A stretch of DNA of 51,012 nucleotides from an uncultured Clostridia bacterium. GTDB taxonomy: Bacteria > Bacillota > Clostridia > Christensenellales > UBA1242. This document shows positions 28,070 to 36,179 of this stretch, piece by piece (the first letter of the stretch is position 1; each line of letters starts with the position of its first letter). Below the pieces are notes generated by a model. The model saw only the letters and a list, made by a program, of their open reading frames with translations. It was not told where the DNA came from and did no database searches. The stretch lies in contig CALWEJ010000009.1 in NCBI GenBank assembly GCA_944377165.1, positions 1-51,012 of the forward strand, read 5' to 3'. The translations under genes were made by a program, and so were the position numbers.

Positions 28070-28636
28070 ATGAGCAAAATTTGGGTAGTGATGATTGTCT
28101 TAAGTCTAGCGATGACCGCTATTTTTGCGCCTTCTACAATTGTTGGTACAATGATGGAAGCGGCAAAAATGGGTGTGACAATGTGCATTGAATTTATAGG
28201 AATTTATGCCGTATGGATGGGCATTATGCAAGTGTTAGACGACTGCAAATTAAGTCATAAATTATCTAAAATATTAAGTAAACCAGTACAATATATTTTT
28301 GGTAAAACAGACCAAGAAACAGAGAAAAACATTTGTCTAAATATTGCATCTAATATTATCGGAATAGGTAGCGCAGCAACTCCGTATGGAATAAAAGCAA
28401 TGCAGGGGTTAGACAAAGGGGACAAGCGCGCTACACGTGCAATGATAATGCTAGTCGTAATTAATTCTACCGGAATACAACTTTTGCCTACAACTGTTAT
28501 AGGAATGCGCGCAATAGCGGGCAGTGTAAGTCCGAGCGCTATTTTGTGGCCTACGATTGTATCTACCTTTTTACCGACCATATTAGGAATTTTGCTTGTT
28601 TCAGCAATTTATCGTAGGAGAAAGCAAAATGGCTGA
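28070..28636 (+). CDS. spmA: Spore maturation protein A (nucleoside-recognition/Gate family)
   Basis: SpmA and SpmB are inner-membrane proteins needed for full dehydration of the spore core; their exact activity is unclear. The 188-aa product is a multi-helix membrane protein with the nucleoside-recognition features NIASNIIGIGSAATPYGIKAM and NSTGIQLLPTTVIGMRA, as in SpmA. It overlaps spmB by 8 nt, the usual spmAB arrangement. No true ribosome binding site precedes the ATG. A CATAAA box ends exactly 6 nt upstream, so a leaderless start is possible, but the -35 is weak. Confidence 0.92.
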   Translation: MSKIWVVMIVLSLAMTAIFAPSTIVGTMMEAAKMGVTMCIEFIGIYAVWMGIMQVLDDCKLSHKLSKILSKPVQYIFGKTDQETEKNICLNIASNIIGIGSAATPYGIKAMQGLDKGDKRATRAMIMLVVINSTGIQLLPTTVIGMRAIAGSVSPSAILWPTIVSTFLPTILGILLVSAIYRRRKQNG

Positions 28637-29135
28637 TTTGTTTATACCTATATTAGTTGCATTTATAATGATTTACGCAACTATAAAAGGTGTTGATGCT
28701 TATACTTCGTTCGTGAATGGAGCGAAAGGTGCGCTTCCGCTAATGGCGTCATTAATGCCTTTTATTATAGCGATGTTTGTTGCGGTAGAACTTTTTAGGA
28801 ATAGCGGACTTAGTGCATATTTATGCGAGTTTTTAGCCCCAGTGTTTAAATTTATAGGGATACCGCCCGAAGTATGCGAACTAACCCTAATAAGACCATT
28901 CAGCTCAAATGCTGCATATGTATTACTTCGAGATATTTTTTCCACATATGGAGCGGACAGTTATATAGGGAAATGCGCAAGCGTGATAATGGGCAGTAGT
29001 GATACAATTTTTTATGTTAGCAGTATTTATTTTGCTTCTACTAGTGTTAAAAAAACGCTTCTTACTATTCCTATTGCGTTAATCTGTAATGTTGCTTGTG
29101 CAATAATTGCTTGCTTTTGTTGTCGATTTATATAA
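28629..29135 (+). CDS. spmB: Spore maturation protein B
   Basis: Partner of SpmA in spore core dehydration. I use the ATG at 28629, behind GTAGGAG, rather than the ATG at 28596, which would put 40 nt inside spmA and has no binding site. The protein has 168 aa with several membrane helices: FIPILVAFIMIYATIKGVDAY, then GALPLMASLMPFIIAMFVAV, and family marks RPFSSNAAYVLLRDIF and IMGSSDTIFYVSSIYF. It is coupled to spmA by an 8-nt overlap. Confidence 0.93.
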   Translation: MADLFIPILVAFIMIYATIKGVDAYTSFVNGAKGALPLMASLMPFIIAMFVAVELFRNSGLSAYLCEFLAPVFKFIGIPPEVCELTLIRPFSSNAAYVLLRDIFSTYGADSYIGKCASVIMGSSDTIFYVSSIYFASTSVKKTLLTIPIALICNVACAIIACFCCRFI

Positions 29136-29160
29136 ATTTGGTGTTTATATAGCGCATATC

Positions 29161-29189
29161 TTGACATTTTCGTCTATATGTAGTATAAT
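29161..29189 (+). promoter_or_regulatory. Consensus promoter of the metal exporter gene
   Basis: TTGACA (29161-29166), 17-nt spacer, TATAAT (29184-29189): a perfect vegetative promoter. The start near 29196 leaves only about 15 nt of leader, so no riboswitch fits between promoter and gene. Confidence 0.95.
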
Positions 29190-29210
29190 AATAGAGTTTA
29201 AGGTGGTGTT

Positions 29211-30188
29211 ATGGAAGAATATTGGCACGCGATTTTAGAAGCTTTAATTGATACGGCACGTTTGTTGCCTATTCTTTTTATTGTCTATTATTTAATTGAA
29301 TTGCTTGAATTTAAGTACGCATTTAAAATTCAGAATAGTAAGTGGCTAAAGGGTAAGGCAAGTCCAGTTTTTGGTGCAGTGGTTGGTTGCATACCGCAAT
29401 GCGGATTCTCTGTAATATCAACTGATTTATATACTAAACGTGCTATTTCGGTGGGTGCGTTGATAGCCGTTTATCTAGCTACAAGCGATGAAGCCATACC
29501 TTTAATGATAATGGATTATAAATATATTCCTTGGATGCTCGCAATGATTGGCATAAAAATCGTTATGGGTATCGTAGTAGGTTATTTAGCGAACTATTTG
29601 TATAAAATTATATTCAAAAAGTCTAACGTAGAAGTCGCACAAAATAGACAGGAATTAACCGATTCGCACGCAGAAGAACATAATCATATTCACAACGAAT
29701 TGGAAGATACACACGCTCACGAAATAGAGAGTGAAGCAAACGAGTGTAAAGTCGAGGTTTCAGAACACGGCGGTTGCTGTCATCATCACGTGAGTACAAA
29801 ATCGTTTGACTGGCTACATCCTTTATTGCATTGCTTGAAGATTAGCGCCTTTATTTTAGTTATTAACATTTTATTTACATTAATAACTCACGTATGGATA
29901 GGAGAAGATGCGCTCACAAGTTTCTTATCTAATAGTAGAGCTTTACAGCCATTATTAGCCTTAGTTATTGGATTAATACCTAACTGCGCATCAAGTGTAG
30001 TTTTGACTCAATTATTCATAAGTGGGGGACTTACATTTGGTGCACTCATAACAGGATTGTGCGTAAACGCAGGACTAGGGTTAGTGGTATTATTTAAACA
30101 AAACAAGCGAGTTAAAGAAAACATATTTATTCTTACTATTTTAGTTGTTTCTAGCTTAGTAGTAGGATATACTTTGAACTTTATTTAA
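29211..30188 (+). CDS. His-rich ten-helix putative metal exporter (ArsP_2/DUF2899 type)
   Basis: The ATG follows GGTGG. The 325-aa membrane protein has two halves with the same signature: GCIPQCGFSVISTDLYTKR (from residue 60) and LIPNCASSVVLTQLF (from about 260). This points to internal duplication with inverted or parallel topology. Between them, residues 152-193 form a cytosolic loop with about 11 His plus Glu and paired Cys (HAEEHNHIHN, HAHE, GGCCHHH), a likely metal-binding region. Members of this family are annotated as putative manganese or heavy-metal exporters. The true substrate cannot be read from sequence. It has its own consensus promoter and strong terminator. Confidence 0.82.
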   Translation: MEEYWHAILEALIDTARLLPILFIVYYLIELLEFKYAFKIQNSKWLKGKASPVFGAVVGCIPQCGFSVISTDLYTKRAISVGALIAVYLATSDEAIPLMIMDYKYIPWMLAMIGIKIVMGIVVGYLANYLYKIIFKKSNVEVAQNRQELTDSHAEEHNHIHNELEDTHAHEIESEANECKVEVSEHGGCCHHHVSTKSFDWLHPLLHCLKISAFILVINILFTLITHVWIGEDALTSFLSNSRALQPLLALVIGLIPNCASSVVLTQLFISGGLTFGALITGLCVNAGLGLVVLFKQNKRVKENIFILTILVVSSLVVGYTLNFI

Positions 30189-30233
30189 ATAGAAATCTAA
30201 ATTAGTCATTTTGTAGTCAATATTTGTGATAAA

Positions 30234-30273
30234 AAAGAACTTTACTATATTTGTAGAGTTCTTTTATTTTTTT
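30234..30273 (+). terminator. Terminator of the metal exporter gene
   Basis: A 12-bp stem AAAGAACTTTAC/GTAGAGTTCTTT (30234-30245 with 30253-30264, one G-U pair) with a 7-nt loop is followed by a T-rich tract. Confidence 0.9.
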
Positions 30274-30436
30274 CTTGATTTCAAAATCTTTATAAAAAAT
30301 AAAAGATACATATTATTTTTAGTTTCTAGTACTTTTTCAATCACTAAAAATGATAAATATAATTTAGTTTTTTGTTTAATTATATAAACACTGCATAATT
30401 CTAATGCGCTAGCGAACACTAAGAGTGGAGGAAAGT

Positions 30437-30877
30437 ATGGAAAAAAATGATTATCTATTATTAAATAGAATATATCAAGATTGCGAAGTCGGAATGCAGT
30501 CGATAGATAAAGTATTGAAAAAGATAGAGAATGAAACATTAAAAAATCAATTCAAAACTCAATTTGAAGCATATGAAAAGATTTTAAATAGGGCAGATGC
30601 TTTAGCTATGAGTTCGAATAAAGAATTAAAAGACAACAATGTATTCAAAAAAATTAAACAAACAGTTATGATTTATTTAGCATTATGGACGGACAAGACT
30701 CCGCGTCACATTGTCGAAATGATGATTCAAGGCACTGTAATGGGTATTGTAGATACAATTAAAGCCGGTAAAGACTTAAAGACAAAAAACGAAGATATTT
30801 CCAAATTGTTTGACGATTTTTTGAAAATGCAGGAAGATTTTTACGGAAAATTAAAAAAACAACTTTCAAAGGTTTAA
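30437..30877 (+). CDS. Hypothetical helical protein, 146 aa
   Basis: The start ATG at 30437 follows TGGAGG. An upstream TTG/GTG-type extension is unnecessary. The protein is entirely helical by composition (YLLLNRIYQDCEVGMQSIDKVLKKI; DLKTKNEDISKLFDDFLKMQEDFYGKL), about the length of ferritin-like four-helix bundles. There is no E-x6-Y or E-x2-H metal pattern I can defend. It lies 22 nt before the small acidic gene that precedes mazF, so these three probably share a transcript. Function unknown. Confidence 0.7.
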   Translation: MEKNDYLLLNRIYQDCEVGMQSIDKVLKKIENETLKNQFKTQFEAYEKILNRADALAMSSNKELKDNNVFKKIKQTVMIYLALWTDKTPRHIVEMMIQGTVMGIVDTIKAGKDLKTKNEDISKLFDDFLKMQEDFYGKLKKQLSKV

Positions 30878-30899
30878 TTGTTAAATTAAGGGGGAAAAT

Positions 30900-31094
30900 A
30901 TGGATGAATTGATACGCGAATATATAAATTATATCGCGCATTTAGAAGAAATCAAACGACCCGAAATGCCAAATTTCAATCTATCAGCATATACTGAAAG
31001 TGAATACGTGGACACTATTAAAGAACTTATGGACGCGTACGACTTAGTCGATGATTTCGAGTTAACTGTGCAATTCATAAAAGGGGAAAACTAA
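30900..31094 (+). CDS. Small acidic protein, 64 aa; possible partner of MazF
   Basis: A strong AAGGGGGA site precedes the ATG. The protein is acidic, with long Asp/Glu-rich runs (SEYVDTIKELMDAYD, LVDDFELT). It sits 6 nt before mazF, where an antitoxin normally is. It shows no AbrB/MazE or ribbon-helix-helix pattern, so it is either an unfamiliar antitoxin or an unrelated small gene. Its acidic C-terminal half would suit binding to a basic toxin; that is inference. Confidence 0.65.
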   Translation: MDELIREYINYIAHLEEIKRPEMPNFNLSAYTESEYVDTIKELMDAYDLVDDFELTVQFIKGEN

Positions 31095-31100
31095 ACTTCA

Positions 31101-31448
31101 ATGGAAATCAATCGTGGCGATATATTCTATGCAGATTTAAGTCCTGTAGTGGGGAGCGAACAAGGTGGTGTTCGTCCTGTTTTGGTTGTGCAAAACGACG
31201 TGGGAAATAAATATAGCCCTACAGTAATTATCGCCGCAATTACAAGCCAATTAACTAAAGCAAAATTACCAACTCATATTGAATTAGACAAAACAAATTA
31301 TAATCTTCCTAAAGATAGTGTAGTTCTTTTAGAACAAATACGCACACTAGATAAACGTAGATTAAAAGATAAATTATCCACTCTTGACAATAAAACTATG
31401 CAAAAAGTAGATGTTGCGATTTTAATAAGTTTAGGTATTACCGCATAA
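31101..31448 (+). CDS. mazF: MazF/PemK-family mRNA interferase
   Basis: MazF cuts single-stranded RNA at short sequence motifs and is normally held inactive by an antitoxin. The 115-aa length is typical. Marks are [19 protein letters not shown] with the loop after strand 1, RPVLVVQND with the conserved Arg, IIAAITSQ with the conserved Thr-Ser, and [17 protein letters not shown]. It is close in pattern to Bacillus NdoA (EndoA). The ATG is 6 nt after the 64-aa gene. The GGGGA before the stop of that gene is about 13 nt upstream, so translation is probably coupled. Confidence 0.92.
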   Translation: MEINRGDIFYADLSPVVGSEQGGVRPVLVVQNDVGNKYSPTVIIAAITSQLTKAKLPTHIELDKTNYNLPKDSVVLLEQIRTLDKRRLKDKLSTLDNKTMQKVDVAILISLGITA

Positions 31449-31568
31449 ATTAAACAAAATTTTGGGAATAATTGGAACGGTGGTTCAAAGAATAAAGGAC
31501 GGATTTTTGTACAAAAATACTTTACTTTATTTTTTTTATGTGCTAGAATGTAGCGAAAGGAAAATATT

Positions 31569-32651
31569 ATGAATTACGAACAATTAAACGAACTTAGCAT
31601 ATTTGCGCTAAGAGAACTCGCTAGACGTACAGGAGTTTATTCTCCGACAAGTAAGAAGAAAGATGAACTTATCAACGATATTCTAGATATTCTCGAGGGT
31701 AGGAAAGAACCACACGTCGCCAAGACGCGCCAAGGTCGTCCACCTAAGAATTATGGATATACATTCGCTGACGTCCTTTATCATACTCCAACGCAACAAG
31801 CTTATCAAGGCCCTGTACTGTCACAAAATGTTCCAACATTTAAATATGAAACTAATGGGCTAATTAGCGGGTATGTCGAGATTGTTTCTCCTGTATCTGC
31901 TTGCCTATGGGTTAGAGAGAATACAGCATTTAACTGCATTTATATACCGAATAGTTTAGTTAATATGTATGGACTAAAAACAGGTGATTTCATCCACGCA
32001 CACCTTGAGCAAGAAGAAGGTCAAACTATTGTAGGTAGTATATCAAACATTAATAATTGCCCTATTAAAAAATATGAGAAGAATAAGCGACTTGATTATT
32101 CAGATATTCGACATATATTACCTTCTAAACTCATTCATTTTGATAAAACCGAATATGAAGAATTAGATATAAAATTAGGCGAAAGTGTTTATATCTATGG
32201 AAATGACAATAATTGCAATACTTCCACAATAATTAATATGTTAAATTCAAGTAGTGCGACTAAAAAAATCTATATAAATACTGTTCTTGCTGAGAAGAAT
32301 AAAATTTATTTAGATGACATAAATGGAGCGGTTGAATTATTTACTTCGTGCGTGACAGACACTTCAGAGAATGCACAACACGTAGTTAATCTTGCCATAG
32401 AGCGAGCTAAACGCATATTAGAGCGCGGAGATGACGTAATTATCGCAGTAGATGACGTAAAATCTGTTATAGGTATAGATAATGACGATATGAGTTTAAC
32501 TAAGAATTTAATGTCTGTGACGAAAGACGGAGAGAATGCTGGTTCAATAACATTATTTGCTATTATGCCTATGGATAAGAGCGCATCATTATTTGAAAAA
32601 TTAGCAGACAAAAAGTTCAAAATTGTAGAGCATAAATTATATTTGTTGTAA
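31569..32651 (+). CDS. Rho-like protein with a degenerate, truncated ATPase
   Basis: The N-terminus (LSIFALRELARRTGVYSPTS, KKKDELINDIL) is a clear Rho N-terminal domain. A cold-shock-like RNA-binding part follows (residues about 98-155, VRENTAFNCIYIPNSLVNMYGLKTGD type). The ATPase part is recognisable (TSENAQHVVNLAIERAKRILERGDDVIIAVDD), but the Walker A that should read GxxxAGKT is YGNDNNCNTS near residue 210. It lacks the catalytic Lys. The Walker B strand ends VDD instead of LDS. The protein stops near the position of the EEFKGTGN region and so lacks the R-loop and Arg-finger end of normal Rho (about 420 aa). It probably binds RNA but cannot hydrolyse ATP. SD AAGGAA; extended -10 TGC-TAGAAT upstream. 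Confidence 0.85.
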   Translation: MNYEQLNELSIFALRELARRTGVYSPTSKKKDELINDILDILEGRKEPHVAKTRQGRPPKNYGYTFADVLYHTPTQQAYQGPVLSQNVPTFKYETNGLISGYVEIVSPVSACLWVRENTAFNCIYIPNSLVNMYGLKTGDFIHAHLEQEEGQTIVGSISNINNCPIKKYEKNKRLDYSDIRHILPSKLIHFDKTEYEELDIKLGESVYIYGNDNNCNTSTIINMLNSSSATKKIYINTVLAEKNKIYLDDINGAVELFTSCVTDTSENAQHVVNLAIERAKRILERGDDVIIAVDDVKSVIGIDNDDMSLTKNLMSVTKDGENAGSITLFAIMPMDKSASLFEKLADKKFKIVEHKLYLL

Positions 32652-32747
32652 AATCAATTTAGATTTAGTTAAAATTTATAATTTTTCTAAAAAATAATTT
32701 TATGTAAAAATGTATCTAATTAAATAACTAATTCACATAAATAATAT

Positions 32748-32775
32748 AAAAATACCGACGTTTGTCGGTATTTTT
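32748..32775. terminator. Bidirectional terminator between the Rho-like gene and ileS
   Basis: A 12-bp perfect stem AAAAATACCGAC/GTCGGTATTTTT (32748-32759 with 32764-32775) with a GTTT loop. T-rich on both sides, it serves both convergent genes. Its right arm reaches into the ileS stop codon. Confidence 0.93.
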
Positions 32776-35700
32776 ATCTTTTCATTTTGATTGTGATTGT
32801 TTCGTCCGCTATTTCAACAGTTTGAGAGTATTCTGGATTATCAATTTTTACTATATCTTTAACGAGAAGTTCGCTTTTGATTTTGTCATTGAATTTGCTT
32901 AAAATTTCTTTTAAATCTTCGCCTGTTGTTTCAAATTCAATATAAATTCTATCGTCAACATTGAAATTCGCTTCTTTTCGCATAACTTGTGCCGAACGAA
33001 TTAATTCACGTGCCAAACCTTCTAACATTAATTCGCGGTTGATTGTAATATCTAGCACCACTGTTATATCATCTTCGCTAGCAATTACATATTCTTGCTT
33101 TGGTTTAGTTGTAAGAATGAATAATGAACTATCTAAATCTTTAAATTCTCCAACATTTACTTTACCTGCTTTATATTCGCTAACCATAGTTTTCATACTT
33201 TCGCTATCTGCGTCGAGTAGAAGTTGCTTTACAGTTTGAACGTTTGACTTTAATTGTGCGCCTGCGCGTCTAAAATCAAGTGACAAGAATTCATCATTGA
33301 ATATAGTGTTATCGTGCTCAATAACAACATTTTTAATGTTCAACTCACTTTCAATTATATCTCGATACAAGTTAACTGCGTCGGCTACTAAACTATTTCC
33401 GTTAATATACATTGTTTTAAGCGGTTGTTTTACTTTAATTTGATTTTCGTTTCTTAATTTACTAGCCATAGTAAAGATTGTTCTAACCTTATTAGTTTTT
33501 TCTACGTAGCCAAAATCTTTAACTGTGAATTCATCTACTACATAGCCGTGTAGGGCGACGCTTGAAGGTGCATTTTTGTCTAATTCACGCACAGCATTTT
33601 GCCATAGATATTCGCTTATGAATGGAACAATAGGGAACATAACCATACAAATATTTTTAATTGCATAATTTAGACAGAAATATGCGTTCATAGTATCATA
33701 ATTATTTTCGCTCTTGTAGAAACGACGTCGGTTGTTTCTAATATACCAGTTAGTGAGTTCGTCAACTAGATTTTCGAAATCTTTCGCAACACTACCAAAA
33801 TCTTGCACTTGATAAGCGCTTTGTGCGGACTTAGTGAACTCATTTACACGCGTAATTAACCATTTATCCATAAATGTCAATTTTTCTTCATCAGGTTTGT
33901 AGTTTGTTAGGTCTGGATTGTCAAGATATGCATAAGTATTTAAGAAAATGTATGCGTTCCATAAACCTAATAACTTTTTCTTAACTTCGTCGCACGACTC
34001 ACGTCCGAATTTAACGTCACTAGTTAGTGGAGTAGCAACGAAATTATAACGAATAATGTCTGCGCCTATCTCTTTAAACGCGTCATCAAGCGGAATATTA
34101 TTAGGGCTAGATTTAGATAATTTTTTACCATCTTGCGCAAGCAACATTGGAGTAGTGCCTATGCGTTTGTATGGCGCTTTGCCTGTTAAAACAACGCTCA
34201 TAACGAGTAGGGAATAGAACCACAATCTAATTTGCTCTTTACCCTCAATAACGCATTCGATAGGGAAATTTTTATTAAAAAATTCTTTATCAGTAAAGTA
34301 TCTTTTCGTGCTGAAAGGAGTTATACCTGCGTCCAACCACGCGTCGCCGACTTCTTTAATGCGTTCTACTTTTTCGCCACAATGCGGACAATTGATTTTA
34401 ATATTGTCTATATAAGGACGGTGAATGTGTGGCATTTTGTCAACTTCTTCACTGCTAGATAGTGCTTTTAATTCGTCCAACGAACCTACAACTGTTAGTT
34501 CACCACATTTTTTGCATTTGTAGAAAGGTAGAGGAAGACCATAATATCTATTTCTACTTATAGACCAATCGCCCATATTGTTAAGCCAATCTAACATACG
34601 TTTTTTCATAAAAGGCGGATTGAATTCTACATTATCAATTGCGGAAATTAATTCAGGACGAATTTCGTCCATTTTTATAACCCATTGAGTAATCAATCTA
34701 TAAACTAATGGACGTTTACATCTATGGCAATGCGGATAGCGGTGAGTATATTTGTGAGTATAATAAACTTTTCCGCGTTCCTTCAAGACTTCAAATATAA
34801 AGTCGCGTGTTTCATCGCTATTTGCGTTTTTACCAGCCAAAACACCGAAATTAGGGTAAAATAGACCAGCTTCGTCGATAGGAATAATATTTTTTAAGTT
34901 TAAAGACTTACCTAAATCGTAGTCGCTTTCGCCACAACCGGGCGCAATGTGTACCGCACCAGCACCTTCGGTCGCATCAACTTCGTCCCAAGCCACGATT
35001 TTATGTTCAAATTGTTGTTCATCTAATTCAGGGAAACAAGTTTCATAACCAAGTCCTACAAGGTCGCTACCTTTAACAGTTTTGATAACCTTATCGACGT
35101 CATCTTTTAAAACCTTCATTAAACTAGACATAACAATTAAATTTCTATCACTAGATTTAATTTTGACAATGTTATAATCAAATTCAGGATTTACAGCGAC
35201 TGCTACGTTCGCGCACAAAGTCCAAGGAGTTGTTGTCCAAACTAGCATATCATTATTTGAATTCTTAATTGGACATTTAAAGAAGATGGCTTGACAAGTA
35301 TCATCGCGGTAAACATCGTCGCCTGACATATCATTTTCCGCAATACTTGTTCCGCAACGTGTACACCAAGGGGTAGGTCGGTATGATTGTTGAATCCAGC
35401 CCTTTTCGTGACATTTCTTCAAAAAGTACCAAATTGCAGTTATGTTGCTGTCGCTGTTAGTATAATAACTATCATCCCAATTCATCCATTGACCTAAGCG
35501 GATAGAAGATTTCGTTTGACTAGCGGAATATTTTTTCACAGAATCCATACAAGCTTGTACGAATTTATCGATACCATATTTTTCAATATCTTTTTTGCTG
35601 TCTAAACCTAAGGCTTCTTCTACTTTCTTTTCCACAGGGAGACCGTGCGCGTCAAAACCATTTTGATAGTGTTGGTCATAACCTGATAGCGCCTCAAATT

Positions 35701-35908
35701 TAATCATAGCATCTTTAAAAGTTCTATTGTATGCGTGGTGAAGACCCATATTATAGTTTGCAGTAATAGGTCCGTCAAGAGTAGCAAAATATTTACCAGT
35801 TTTTTTATTTTTTTCTTTTAACTTGTTAAAAATTTGGTTGTCGTCCCAGAATTTTAGGATTCCTTCTTCCATTTTCACATAATCTAGACTGCTTTGTTCT
35901 TTTTTCAT
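32774..35908 (-). CDS. ileS: Isoleucyl-tRNA synthetase, IleRS2-like, with GxHH instead of HxGH
   Basis: This enzyme charges tRNA-Ile. I choose the ATG at 35908, behind AAAGGAG, over the in-frame ATG at 35977. The 1044-aa length and the C-terminal region fit the eukaryote-like IleRS2 class. In order: the class I signature region DGPITANYNMGLHHAYN, with GLHH at residues 55-58 where HxGH is expected; GFDAHGLPVE; the editing domain with WTTTPWTL and HIAPGCGESD; CysxxCys pairs (CTRCG, CHRCK, CKKCG, CPHCG); DGKKLSKS (KMSKS-type) near residue 597; and an anticodon-binding domain (WYIRNNRRRFY). The swapped GxHH signature is reported in a subset of IleRS2 enzymes that are hyper-resistant to mupirocin. 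Confidence 0.96.
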   Translation of the reverse strand: MKKEQSSLDYVKMEEGILKFWDDNQIFNKLKEKNKKTGKYFATLDGPITANYNMGLHHAYNRTFKDAMIKFEALSGYDQHYQNGFDAHGLPVEKKVEEALGLDSKKDIEKYGIDKFVQACMDSVKKYSASQTKSSIRLGQWMNWDDSYYTNSDSNITAIWYFLKKCHEKGWIQQSYRPTPWCTRCGTSIAENDMSGDDVYRDDTCQAIFFKCPIKNSNNDMLVWTTTPWTLCANVAVAVNPEFDYNIVKIKSSDRNLIVMSSLMKVLKDDVDKVIKTVKGSDLVGLGYETCFPELDEQQFEHKIVAWDEVDATEGAGAVHIAPGCGESDYDLGKSLNLKNIIPIDEAGLFYPNFGVLAGKNANSDETRDFIFEVLKERGKVYYTHKYTHRYPHCHRCKRPLVYRLITQWVIKMDEIRPELISAIDNVEFNPPFMKKRMLDWLNNMGDWSISRNRYYGLPLPFYKCKKCGELTVVGSLDELKALSSSEEVDKMPHIHRPYIDNIKINCPHCGEKVERIKEVGDAWLDAGITPFSTKRYFTDKEFFNKNFPIECVIEGKEQIRLWFYSLLVMSVVLTGKAPYKRIGTTPMLLAQDGKKLSKSSPNNIPLDDAFKEIGADIIRYNFVATPLTSDVKFGRESCDEVKKKLLGLWNAYIFLNTYAYLDNPDLTNYKPDEEKLTFMDKWLITRVNEFTKSAQSAYQVQDFGSVAKDFENLVDELTNWYIRNNRRRFYKSENNYDTMNAYFCLNYAIKNICMVMFPIVPFISEYLWQNAVRELDKNAPSSVALHGYVVDEFTVKDFGYVEKTNKVRTIFTMASKLRNENQIKVKQPLKTMYINGNSLVADAVNLYRDIIESELNIKNVVIEHDNTIFNDEFLSLDFRRAGAQLKSNVQTVKQLLLDADSESMKTMVSEYKAGKVNVGEFKDLDSSLFILTTKPKQEYVIASEDDITVVLDITINRELMLEGLARELIRSAQVMRKEANFNVDDRIYIEFETTGEDLKEILSKFNDKIKSELLVKDIVKIDNPEYSQTVEIADETITIKMKR

Positions 35909-35929
35909 ATTAACTCCTTTAAAAGATTT

Positions 35930-35960
35930 TAAAAAATGCCAGCGCTTGCTGGTCAACATT
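35930..35960 (-). promoter_or_regulatory. Terminator-like hairpin in the ileS leader; candidate attenuator
   Basis: On the minus strand CCAGC-AAGC-GCTGG (35948-35952 with 35939-35943) extends over a 4-nt bulge to AATG/CATT and is followed by TTTT, 20-30 nt before the ATG. This looks like a rho-independent terminator inside the leader. No T-box consensus (GGGTGGNACCGCG type) is present. Attenuation is inference. Confidence 0.5.
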
Positions 35961-35976
35961 ATCACAGCAAAACGCA

Positions 35977-35993
35977 CATCTAAAATTTAGATG
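35977..35993. promoter_or_regulatory. 17-nt palindrome in the ileS leader
   Basis: CATCTAAA and TTTAGATG (35977-35984 with 35986-35993) form perfect 8-bp arms around one base. It lies between the ileS promoter and the leader terminator. It could be an alternative RNA hairpin or a protein-binding site. Confidence 0.5.
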
Positions 35994-36042
35994 CAATTAT
36001 TTCGCCATTGATAATAATTATATGTTTCATATTCATAGTTAT

Positions 36043-36071
36043 ATATTATCAAAAAATGATAGATTTGTCAA
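36043..36071 (-). promoter_or_regulatory. Promoter of ileS
   Basis: Minus strand TTGACA (36066-36071), 17-nt spacer ending TGA (extended -10), TAATAT (36043-36048). The start near 36036 gives a leader of about 128 nt. The promoter lies inside the terminator hairpin of the upstream small gene. Confidence 0.88.
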
Positions 36072-36086
36072 ATAAATATCTATCAT
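36051..36086 (-). terminator. Terminator of the 22-codon gene, overlapping the ileS promoter
   Basis: On the minus strand a 9-bp stem ATGATAGAT/ATCTATCAT (36078-36086 with 36056-36064) with a 13-nt loop is followed by six T. The loop contains the ileS -35 box. Confidence 0.8.
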
Positions 36087-36104
36087 ACAAGCATTAAAAT
36101 GTAA

Positions 36105-36173
36105 TTAAAATTTGATAGGTAGGAATGCCCAAGCGGCCATAACCACTAATAAAATAAATTGAAATATTGACAT
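36105..36173 (-). CDS. Leaderless 22-aa hydrophobic membrane peptide
   Basis: The ORF reads MSIFQFILLVVMAAWAFLPI plus KF, a single membrane helix with one basic residue near the end. It would be dismissed by length alone. However, a TTGACA-17-TAGAAT promoter ends exactly 6 nt before the ATG, and a strong terminator starts 19 nt after the stop. The gene is thus a complete transcription unit of about 120 nt. The same 6-nt spacing is seen at five conserved genes in this window. Possible roles are a small membrane regulator or a type I toxin-like peptide. A purely non-coding RNA cannot be excluded. Confidence 0.6.
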   Translation of the reverse strand: MSIFQFILLVVMAAWAFLPIKF

Positions 36174-36179
36174 AACATT

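Noticed and set aside
29136..29210. Manganese riboswitch before the metal exporter
   Set aside because: The consensus promoter leaves only about 15 nt of leader, too short for any riboswitch.
35909..35977. Upstream start adding 23 residues to IleRS
   Set aside because: The extra segment overlaps the leader hairpin and has no binding site; AAAGGAG serves 35908.
35908..36110. T-box riboswitch before ileS
   Set aside because: The promoter and a 128-nt leader are present, but no T-box sequence or specifier-type stem could be found by eye.
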